This document shows, one piece after another, positions 1-5,236 of a stretch of DNA of 5,395 bases. The DNA lies in contig JAUILX010000076.1 in NCBI GenBank assembly GCA_030433395.1, positions 1 through 5,395 of the forward strand. Reading direction: 5' to 3'. Each line of letters starts with the position of its first letter. The stretch's first letter is position 1. The position numbers and the translations under genes were made by a program. The DNA comes from Chlamydiia bacterium. GTDB lineage: Bacteria; Chlamydiota; Chlamydiia; Chlamydiales; JACKPQ01. The notes beneath the pieces were generated by a model. The model was not told the DNA's origin, did not search any database, and saw only the letters and a list, made by a program, of their open reading frames with translations.

Positions 1-729
1 ATGGACCGGGTTGAACGAGCCGTAAAGGGTCCTGCACCTGAAATTCCAAGCCCCTTTAAAGAGCAGTTAAGGCATGACATCGAGCATATGAGCGATTGGA
101 TCAACGACCTAAAGCTAGAAAGCCCTAAAGTTCAGCAAAAGCCCCCTGTTCAACCAACTAAAATTGAGCGAATTGTTCCACTGATCATGGTTACACCACC
201 AAGCATTGAAATCAATATCAACCCATCTCTTGCATACGGCCCTATTCCCACACCAGCACCTTATACCGAACAAAATTTTGACCATCTTTTCAATCAAGCT
301 TGGCTAAAAGAAGACCTCAAAGAGCCCCAACCAGTACCAGGTCCTACATCAAGATTTACTTATTTTAGTCTTGCTTTAGAAAATATAAAAGAGGAGCTTA
401 TTTTATTTATCATCACCGTAATTCTCGAATCCTACACATATCTCAAAAGAACGATCGAAACTCCCCAGCCCAATAAAAAACATCAACAGACACCAATCAT
501 AATAAACGACTTTCCTGAAGTGACTCTGAATAATCCCAATCCTCTCGCTTTTGTCGCGCCAGCAGCATATACCGAATGGAACTCAAAAATCGGGTTTTCG
601 GCGGCGCCAAAGCACCGCGATTCGTCGATCTTAAGTGCCCTCATATTTTTAATATTAGGTTACTTAAGATCAGCAAATTTCGAAAGCTTTCGCGTTGCCC
701 AACCGATTTTTGAGTTCCATTCGGTATAA
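1..729 (+). CDS. Proline-rich repeat protein of unknown function, 5' end probably outside the window, 3' end altered by a palindromic element
   Basis: The frame is open from the first base to a TAA (242 residues). An ATG sits at base 1, but no upstream sequence is available to check for a ribosome binding site, so the gene may begin further left. I recognise no family. The protein is rich in proline and has an internal degenerate duplication of about 103 residues. Residues around 10-90 resemble 114-192: GP at 10 and 114, LKLES at 37-41 against VILES at 140-144, NPSLAYGP...APYTE at 74-90 against NPLAFVAP..AYTE at 180-192. Residues 131-147 form a short hydrophobic stretch in the second unit. 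From about residue 190 the coding sequence lies inside the 568-728 palindrome, so the tail (residues 190-242, including hydrophobic segment 211-221) is probably not native, and the stop codon falls at the element's right end. It could be a decaying gene. The open frame is clear; its being a functional gene is less sure. Confidence 0.5.
   Translation: MDRVERAVKGPAPEIPSPFKEQLRHDIEHMSDWINDLKLESPKVQQKPPVQPTKIERIVPLIMVTPPSIEININPSLAYGPIPTPAPYTEQNFDHLFNQAWLKEDLKEPQPVPGPTSRFTYFSLALENIKEELILFIITVILESYTYLKRTIETPQPNKKHQQTPIIINDFPEVTLNNPNPLAFVAPAAYTEWNSKIGFSAAPKHRDSSILSALIFLILGYLRSANFESFRVAQPIFEFHSV
568..728. repeat. 161-base palindromic element with 26-base perfect terminal inverted repeats (MITE-like)
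   Basis: Bases 568-593 (beginning TATACCGAATGG) are the exact reverse complement of bases 703-728. A second, central hairpin spans 627-671. It has 10-base perfect arms (GATCTTAAGT and ACTTAAGATC), then CCT/AGG and ATATT/AATAT pairs with a few mismatches, and a three-T loop at 648-650. Between outer and inner arms, 594-626 and 672-702 are only loosely complementary, so the two halves look like diverged arms of one long palindrome. Both ends carry TATA, compatible with a TA or TATA target duplication flanking termini that begin ACCGAATGG. No transposase frame is present, so it would be non-autonomous. It forms the 3' end of the first gene, and because of its symmetry both strands read TEWNSKIG across an arm. 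It could also act as an RNA hairpin at the transcript end. The inverted repeat is certain; its mobile nature is inferred. Confidence 0.75.
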
Positions 730-765
730 AAGAACTCAAGCAACTTTTCGAGCAAAAGAATACAC

Positions 766-794
766 TTCGGAATATTCTTAGCCTTTGATATACT
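766..794 (+). promoter_or_regulatory. Possible sigma70-type promoter for the lipoprotein gene
   Basis: TATACT at 789-794 is a good -10 match (5 of 6). The hexamer 17 bases upstream, TTCGGA at 766-771, is a poor -35 match (3 of 6). The predicted start near base 801 gives a leader of about 16 bases carrying the ribosome binding site. The position between the palindromic element and the gene fits an own promoter, but the -35 is weak. Confidence 0.4.
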
Positions 795-816
795 TTGGCT
801 TAATCGGAGGTTTTGT

Positions 817-1422
817 ATGAAAAAGTTTTGGGCTTTTGGATTGATTTTGCTGTGCGGCTGCATGGGTAATGATAAAACATGTTGTTTTGCCCCGGCGGTT
901 AAAAGCAAGCCAACGGGCGAGTATGCATTTATTAATGTCAAAGATTCTATCGAAGCTTTTAATGGGCTCACTGAAAAAGGCATTCGGCCCGATTACCGCA
1001 TCTACTTAGCAGAAAAAGTCTTAAAAGATCCAAGCACATACAACCCTGTTGGGCTACTTGCAGTGGGAATTCATTGTCTAAAAAACGATGATTACTACTG
1101 GGGCACGTTATTCACGCGTGTAGCTCAGCTACGCGCAAAAATTGACATTACAATGAGCCAGGACGCATCACTTAAGACCATTCCAGATGAGATGATTAAA
1201 CAAGTAAGATTATCTGTTCCAAAACTTGATGAAGAGAAATTTCAGCAAGCTTGGGATCAGGTCAAGCAAGACGCTCTATCGTGGGATAAAGGGTCACCTC
1301 GCAATTACGACCGCCGTTGGGCGTCACTTCGCAGTGAAGGCCGCGCTAGTAATGCGCCTCTCAACTACGTAGGATTTGCAGAAGAAGCTCGCATCGTTGA
1401 AGAGATTCACGCTTCTATTTAA
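817..1422 (+). CDS. Probable lipoprotein of unknown function
   Basis: A 201-residue protein starts at an ATG preceded by GGAGG at 806-810, six bases away, which fixes the start. The N-terminus has two lysines (residues 2-3), a hydrophobic core WAFGLILL, then LCGC at 12-15. This looks like a type II (lipoprotein) signal with Cys15 as the lipidated residue, although cysteine at -2 is not a standard lipobox residue. Two further cysteines follow at 22-23. The mature part is soluble, mixed in charge and rather rich in Trp and Tyr (WDQVKQD around 146-152, NYDRRW at 163-168). I see no catalytic motif and recognise no family. By inference it is exported and anchored in the inner or outer membrane. 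The gene lies alone on the plus strand and ends 16 bases from the end of the convergent ATPase gene; no terminator hairpin lies between them. Confidence 0.8.
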   Translation: MKKFWAFGLILLCGCMGNDKTCCFAPAVKSKPTGEYAFINVKDSIEAFNGLTEKGIRPDYRIYLAEKVLKDPSTYNPVGLLAVGIHCLKNDDYYWGTLFTRVAQLRAKIDITMSQDASLKTIPDEMIKQVRLSVPKLDEEKFQQAWDQVKQDALSWDKGSPRNYDRRWASLRSEGRASNAPLNYVGFAEEARIVEEIHASI

Positions 1423-1438
1423 CGCAACTTGCGCTGGC

Positions 1439-2584
1439 TTATTCTAGTAAATCAGGCAGTTTGTATAGAGCTTCTTTAAAAGGGATGGCTTCAATATTTC
1501 CAAAATAGAGACGATCAGCCCCGCCATATAGAATGTAGAGCTTAGCTTCGGGATAGTCATTGCCAAAAGCTTTTAACCCTTTTAGATCTGCGGGAGCAAT
1601 ATTTTTGGATCGTTTAATTTCAAATGCGTGCAAGCCCAGCCTGCCGTAAAGGACAAAATCCACTTCAAGTTGCGTTTGTGTATGCCAAAAATATAAGTTA
1701 TAATCTAAATGCAGGTAATCATTAAGCGCTCGCAGGTGCTGATAAAAAAGTGTTTCTAAAGCAGCGCCTTCTGCCTCTTCAGGACGATCAAATGGCCCCA
1801 TAGGGCGCAGTGCTCGAAATATCCCAATATCAAAAAAATAGAACTTCGAGTGAGAAATAAGCTTGCGTTTTGCACGTTTAGAAAAGACTGGAAGTTTGTC
1901 TGCTAAAAGTAAATCTTCCAAGATTGTAAAATAGCCCTCCATGGCTTTACGCGACACATGAGCATCACGTGCTGCTGCAGAAATATTAAGAATAGCCCCT
2001 TGGGAATAGCTGGCCGCTTCTAATGCTCTTGAAAATGCATCTAAATGGCGCACCACACCTTCTTGAGTTACTTCTTCACTTAAGTAAGTTGATACATACG
2101 AAGAGAGATAATCTTCAGGATCATGGTGAGAAAATGTCTCCGGCAGCAATCCATATTTTAGTACATGCGTCAATGAAAAATCCTCACCAATTTCTTGAAC
2201 TGTCAGTGGGTGCATTTTTCTGACGACAGCCCTGCCAGCTAGAAGATTAGTCCCTTTAGCCCGCAGCTTACGCGCGCTCGAGCCTGTCATGCAAAATTTG
2301 TACCCCTTAGACTCAATCAGACTATGCACTTCATTGAGCAACTCTGGCACTCTTTGAACTTCATCAAGGATAATCCAATCATCATACCCCTCAGGAATGA
2401 GTGATCGTAGCAAGGATGGGTTATTTAATAGCCTGCGATAGGTTTGAGAGTTAAGTAAATCGACGTATAAAGCCTCAGGATGCTGCTCTTGAATCCAGTG
2501 GGTCTTTCCCGTTCCTAGAGGACCGAATAAAAAGTAACTCGATTTCAGTTGTTTGCGTTTTTCTAACCACCGTTTATATTGCAT
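1439..2584 (-). CDS. AAA_14/DUF4143-type ATPase
   Basis: This 381-residue protein has the architecture of the widespread, poorly characterised AAA ATPases with a DUF4143 C-terminal part. The Walker A loop GPLGTGKT is at 21-28 and Walker B IILDEVQRVP at 71-80. The sensor-like MTGSSARKL is at 99-107. A likely winged-helix segment lies near 200-235. The C-terminus contains EVDF at 307-310 and FEIKRS at 321-326, which fits the PD-(D/E)XK-like fold seen in this family; whether it cuts DNA is unknown. The length is normal and all ATPase motifs look intact. I chose the ATG at 2582-2584 because AAGAGG (2592-2597 on the minus strand) sits seven bases upstream, while the upstream ATG at 2603-2605 lies inside the predicted -10 hexamer. 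The gene lies 182 bases downstream of rnz and has its own promoter among phased repeats. Members of this family are often expanded and horizontally moved; the cellular role is not established. Confidence 0.9.
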   Translation of the reverse strand: MQYKRWLEKRKQLKSSYFLFGPLGTGKTHWIQEQHPEALYVDLLNSQTYRRLLNNPSLLRSLIPEGYDDWIILDEVQRVPELLNEVHSLIESKGYKFCMTGSSARKLRAKGTNLLAGRAVVRKMHPLTVQEIGEDFSLTHVLKYGLLPETFSHHDPEDYLSSYVSTYLSEEVTQEGVVRHLDAFSRALEAASYSQGAILNISAAARDAHVSRKAMEGYFTILEDLLLADKLPVFSKRAKRKLISHSKFYFFDIGIFRALRPMGPFDRPEEAEGAALETLFYQHLRALNDYLHLDYNLYFWHTQTQLEVDFVLYGRLGLHAFEIKRSKNIAPADLKGLKAFGNDYPEAKLYILYGGADRLYFGNIEAIPFKEALYKLPDLLE

Positions 2585-2591
2585 ATATTTA

Positions 2592-2597
2592 CCTCTT
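2592..2597 (-). promoter_or_regulatory. Ribosome binding site deciding the start of the ATPase gene
   Basis: On the minus strand this reads AAGAGG, followed by seven bases and then the ATG at 2582-2584. The ATG 21 bases further upstream has no such site. The sequence overlaps the first copy of the TTTACC (GGTAAA on this strand) repeat, so a protein bound there could also hinder translation or late promoter steps. Confidence 0.7.
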
Positions 2598-2603
2598 AAC
2601 ACC

Positions 2604-2631
2604 ATTCTATCATGTAAAATTTACCTGTCAA
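2604..2631 (-). promoter_or_regulatory. Sigma70-type promoter of the ATPase gene with a palindrome in the spacer
   Basis: On the minus strand there is a perfect -35, TTGACA (2626-2631), a 16-base spacer, and a -10 of TAGAAT (2604-2609, 5 of 6). Transcription would start near 2597, leaving a leader of only about a dozen bases. The spacer contains the perfect odd palindrome GTAAAATTTAC (2614-2624), which overlaps one copy of the TTTACC array. An operator placed between -35 and -10 is a classic repressor arrangement; here that is inferred from position and symmetry only. Confidence 0.6.
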
Positions 2632-2766
2632 TGCCATTTTTAAGCTGTTTTTTTACCTATAAGGGTAATTTTCATGCGATTTTTTACCCTTAGAGGCTCA
2701 AATTCGGACCATTTATGAGTTTTTTTACCTGAACTCTGGGTTTAGATTGCTTAAGGCTAGAGGAAT

Positions 2767-3675
2767 TCAGGTTTTTAGTAATTCGAATCTACGTAGATCT
2801 TTAGCCGAGTGGCTATTTGGAAAGATCTTGCGCGCTTCCTCAGCAAAGACCTCTTCGTCTAGATAGCGGGCTGAAAAATGGGTTAAAATGAGCTGCTTGG
2901 CATTGGCTTGGACAGCGATTTGTGCAGCCTCTGTTGCTGTCATGTGGCGGTATTTTTTAGCAAGATCTGCGCTATCGGATAGAAATGTGCTTTCACATAA
3001 AAGCATGGTTGCATCGCGAGCAATATCAATAGCGCCTTTACAAGGACGAGTATCGATGACATACGCAAAAACATCTCCATGGCGCACCCAACTGACATCT
3101 TCAAGTTTGATGGTTTTGCCATTAATTTCAACATGGCCATTTTCTTGTAATTGGCGCACCAGCGGGCCTTTGACGCCGTGATTATTGAGCTTGGCTCGAT
3201 CAAATTTTAGCTGGTCGTCTTCGGTCAGGCGGTAACCGAGATTGTCCACACCATGATCGAGAAATTGCGCTTCAATCGTAAAGCCCTCTTCACTATAAAT
3301 CACGCCACCTTTTTCAATAGGATGTGCAATAACGTTGATATTTTCATGGTACATGGTCCCATAGCGCAAACGCTCGAAGTATTTCTTCCCAGAAGCTGGA
3401 TAAAAGCAATGGATGGGATGTGTGACTTTATCAAGGTTAAGGCGCATCAGCATCGACCCAAGGCCAAGACAGTGATCTCCATGGAAGTGGCTTACAAAAA
3501 TGTGCGTCACGGTCGGCGGGGCCACATCGGCATAGATAAATTGCCGCTGCGTTCCTTCACCGGGATCAAACAAAAAGCCTTTTTCATTCCAGCGAAGTAA
3601 ATAGGCTCCATGGTTACGCTTGCGAGTTGGCTGTTGAGCCGAACATCCTAAGATAATGAGATCGCGTACACTCAT
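2767..3675 (-). CDS. rnz: Ribonuclease Z (tRNA 3' processing endonuclease)
   Basis: A 302-residue metallo-beta-lactamase-fold protein of the usual short-form RNase Z length. The signature HFHGDH is at 63-68. Further metal ligands expected in the family are visible: H141 in LDHGVDNLGYR, D208 in VIDTRPC, H244 in HMTATEAA and H266 in LTHFSARY. The N-terminal PTRKRN (16-21) matches the conserved RNA-contact loop region, and the GPLVRQLQ segment at 170-177 is also typical. The enzyme cleaves precursor tRNA after the discriminator base in the cytoplasm so that CCA can be added. The start is fixed by AGGAGG five bases before the ATG. It is the last gene of the overlapping string: its ATG overlaps the glpG stop in an ATGA. 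The presence of rnz near lon matches chlamydial gene order as I recall it. Confidence 0.95.
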   Translation of the reverse strand: MSVRDLIILGCSAQQPTRKRNHGAYLLRWNEKGFLFDPGEGTQRQFIYADVAPPTVTHIFVSHFHGDHCLGLGSMLMRLNLDKVTHPIHCFYPASGKKYFERLRYGTMYHENINVIAHPIEKGGVIYSEEGFTIEAQFLDHGVDNLGYRLTEDDQLKFDRAKLNNHGVKGPLVRQLQENGHVEINGKTIKLEDVSWVRHGDVFAYVIDTRPCKGAIDIARDATMLLCESTFLSDSADLAKKYRHMTATEAAQIAVQANAKQLILTHFSARYLDEEVFAEEARKIFPNSHSAKDLRRFELLKT

Positions 3676-4772
3676 GCTCGCCTCCTGCGAGAAAAATATG
3701 GAATGCGCGCCAAACCTGCTCCAACAAAAAGCCCTACAATATGGGCTGTGTTTGCTAAGTTCATTGCAAAGAAAGAATGTCCCATGCGCTCAAAGATAAA
3801 ACTCACAATTCCTAATGCGCCCATCCCAAAGACGAAAATCATAAGAAATATCAGCGTTGATCGGGGCAAGGGATACCCTTCCCAAGGGGCTATTTTTTGG
3901 CGCATCCAAATAAACCCAGCAAGACCTGTGATGATTCCAGAATAGCCGATAAAAAAAGGGCCGCTCATGATGTATTGGGCTGTATTGCTGATCACTCCAA
4001 TGATCAACATGAGCAAAATATAGCGCATTGGTTTCATGCGCATTTCAACCATTTTTCCAAGCAGCCACAGCCAAAGCATATTGAATAGAATATGAATGAT
4101 GTTGCCGTGCAAAAAGACTGGAGATATCAAGCGCCATGCCTGGCCCTTGCGCAGTTTTTCAAACATGGGCGCATCTAAATGGGTATCGGGTTTGGGATAC
4201 TGAAGCATCCATTCATACAGACCTTCCCAATAAGGGGTGCGCTCAGCTTTTCGAAAGAGATCCTTGGCTTCCTCTGGAAGTGCGCTGATATCTTTGCGCT
4301 CTTTGATGGGGTATTTTTCTACGAATGTGCGCATGAGCTCGAAGGTTTGCGGATAGTCGTAGAGCATGGCAGAGGCAAGCTCTGTGAATTCAAATTGCGC
4401 GCGCTTTGTTTCACCTTTTTTCATATCGGTGACTTCTTGTAACCATGTCCAAAAAAAGAACAAGATACACAAACTAATCACAATCTTGGTTATTACAGGT
4501 TTTTTCTGAGGCACTGGCACTGCTTTTGGCTGCTTCGGATCGATTTGCTCAACACGTGGAGCAGATCTTGCTTTTGCAAATCGCACAGCCTTGGGATCGC
4601 CCTTATACTCTTCTGCTATCTCTTTAGCACGGATGAGATCATCCTCATTAGCAATCCAGATCTGTGTGCCTTTTGCTGTTTCTTCAAAAGTGATCTCAAT
4701 ATTTTCATGCTGCAAGGCTGTGATAACAACGTAGGCTTCTTGTGAGTTTTCAATGGTTGCAATCAGACGCAT
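3672..4772 (-). CDS. glpG: GlpG-type rhomboid intramembrane serine protease with an enlarged first periplasmic loop
   Basis: A 366-residue rhomboid protease, longer than the 276 residues of E. coli GlpG. Residues 1-66 match the GlpG cytoplasmic N-domain (compare TQIWIANEDDLIRA here with SDVWLADESQAERV in E. coli). A first membrane segment covers about 92-111 and five more follow from about 222 to 356. The catalytic serine is S278 in GYSG and the catalytic histidine H344 in ANTAHIVGLFVG. The HILFN motif (H227, N231) supplies oxyanion-hole residues, and WLWLLGKMVEMR resembles GlpG after TM2. WRLISPVFLHGN at 213-224 is the usual entry to TM2. The loop between TM1 and TM2 is about 100 residues, mostly helical-looking and charged, against roughly 45 in E. 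coli. The gene overlaps rfaE2 by 10 bases and rnz by 4, with only a weak ribosome binding site of its own, so coupling to rfaE2 is likely. Substrates are unknown. Confidence 0.93.
   Translation of the reverse strand: MRLIATIENSQEAYVVITALQHENIEITFEETAKGTQIWIANEDDLIRAKEIAEEYKGDPKAVRFAKARSAPRVEQIDPKQPKAVPVPQKKPVITKIVISLCILFFFWTWLQEVTDMKKGETKRAQFEFTELASAMLYDYPQTFELMRTFVEKYPIKERKDISALPEEAKDLFRKAERTPYWEGLYEWMLQYPKPDTHLDAPMFEKLRKGQAWRLISPVFLHGNIIHILFNMLWLWLLGKMVEMRMKPMRYILLMLIIGVISNTAQYIMSGPFFIGYSGIITGLAGFIWMRQKIAPWEGYPLPRSTLIFLMIFVFGMGALGIVSFIFERMGHSFFAMNLANTAHIVGLFVGAGLARIPYFSRRRRA
3681..3686 (-). promoter_or_regulatory. Strong ribosome binding site of rnz inside the glpG 3' end
   Basis: AGGAGG on the minus strand lies five bases before the rnz ATG. 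It is formed by two AGG arginine codons in the RRRR stretch at the end of glpG, so the basic tail of GlpG and the rnz initiation signal are encoded by the same bases. This supports translational coupling with reinitiation at ATGA. Confidence 0.8.
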
Positions 4773-5236
4773 TGGATAATTCTTTCAATGAGTTTTGAAG
4801 TGGACAGTCCCGGGATAAGCTCAACAATATGAATGCGCCCTCCATGGTCTTTGACGACTTGGGCTTCGATACAGTCTTTACCATACTCTGCTCCGTTGAC
4901 GTGAACATTGGGCTGGATGATTTTAAGCGTTTCAATGGGTGTATCTTCGTCAAAGGATGTGACATAATCGACACATTCTAACGCTTCAATCATCGCCATG
5001 CGCTCATATAGGTTGCAGATCGGGCGATGCTCGCCTTTATACCGCTTTATCGACGCATCTGTATTCAAAGCAACAATAAGAATATCTGCTTGTTTTGCAG
5101 CTTCAAATAGAATATGCAAATGCCCCGAGTGTAAAAGATCAAATGAGCCATTAATTGTCGCAATGGTTTTATTTGCCGCTTTTAGCTCTTGAACTTTTAC
5201 GCGCAGCTGGCTTTCGCTTAGTTGTTTTTTTCTCAT
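4763..5236 (-). CDS. rfaE2: D-glycero-beta-D-manno-heptose 1-phosphate adenylyltransferase (RfaE domain II type)
   Basis: A 157-residue stand-alone nucleotidyltransferase equivalent to the C-terminal half of E. coli HldE. It would transfer AMP from ATP to heptose 1-phosphate, giving ADP-heptose for LPS core synthesis in the cytoplasm. The HxGH nucleotide-binding motif is in NGSFDLLHSGH (29-39). NTDASIKRYKGEHRPI (58-73) and ALECVDYVTSFDEDTP (85-100) align closely with HldE, and GLSTSKLI (143-150) is the C-terminal signature. The E. coli segment VKGGDY is VNGAEY here (112-117). I chose the ATG at 5234-5236: GGA lies seven bases upstream, and the earlier ATG at 5284 would add 16 residues encoded by bases conserved for Lon in another frame. 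The start overlaps lon by 68 bases. No kinase half is visible in this window. A related cytidylyltransferase is possible, but the heptose match is much better. Confidence 0.88.
   Translation of the reverse strand: MRKKQLSESQLRVKVQELKAANKTIATINGSFDLLHSGHLHILFEAAKQADILIVALNTDASIKRYKGEHRPICNLYERMAMIEALECVDYVTSFDEDTPIETLKIIQPNVHVNGAEYGKDCIEAQVVKDHGGRIHIVELIPGLSTSKLIERIIQCV

Larger units (their letters stand above)
2588..2729. repeat. Array of five TTTACC repeats in helical phase upstream of the ATPase gene
   Basis: TTTACC begins at 2588, 2620, 2652, 2683 and 2724, all in the same orientation. Intervals are 32, 32, 31 and 41 bases, close to 3, 3, 3 and 4 turns of B-DNA. Four of the five copies continue with T. 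Read on the minus strand, each unit is a degenerate 31-32 base repeat: GGTAAA, an A/T-rich run, often CAT or ATG, then an AATGG-like block about 20 bases on (identical offset in the units starting at 2657 and 2625). The copy nearest the gene overlaps its ribosome binding site and start region. A partial inverted copy, GGGTAA, lies at 2663-2668 and forms TTACC/GGTAA with the third repeat. The positions are read directly; a role as binding sites for a regulator, possibly the ATPase itself, is inferred. Confidence 0.75.

Noticed and set aside
732..788. Reading ELKQLFEQKNTLRNILSL to a TGA just right of the palindrome as a displaced C-terminus of the first gene
   Set aside because: The LF.Q match to FDHLFNQAW after the first unit is short, the frame differs from the first gene, and the joins implied by a TA or TATA target duplication do not restore this frame. 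It is probably chance.
660..983. Open frame of 107 codons on the minus strand across the element's right arm and the start of the lipoprotein gene
   Set aside because: It is antisense to the well-supported start, ribosome binding site and signal peptide of the lipoprotein gene, and its C-terminus (TEWNSKIG) merely reflects the palindrome. No family resemblance is seen.
1423..1433. CGCAACTTGCG palindrome between the convergent genes as a bidirectional terminator
   Set aside because: The stem that can form is only three pairs around a five-base loop, and there is no T run on either strand.
2582..2605. Upstream ATG at 2603-2605 as the start of the ATPase, adding seven residues
   Set aside because: It overlaps the predicted -10 hexamer and has no ribosome binding site, while the ATG at 2582-2584 has AAGAGG at ideal spacing.
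2588..2729. Regularly spaced repeats as a CRISPR array
   Set aside because: The strictly conserved part is only six bases, the intervening sequences are themselves degenerate copies of one repeat, and no cas gene is present.
2728..2771. CCTGAA/TTCAGG inverted repeat with inner CTCT/AGAG around the rnz stop, as a terminator
   Set aside because: The loop is long, the stem is interrupted, and on the minus strand it is followed by an A run rather than a T run, so it does not look like an intrinsic terminator for rnz.
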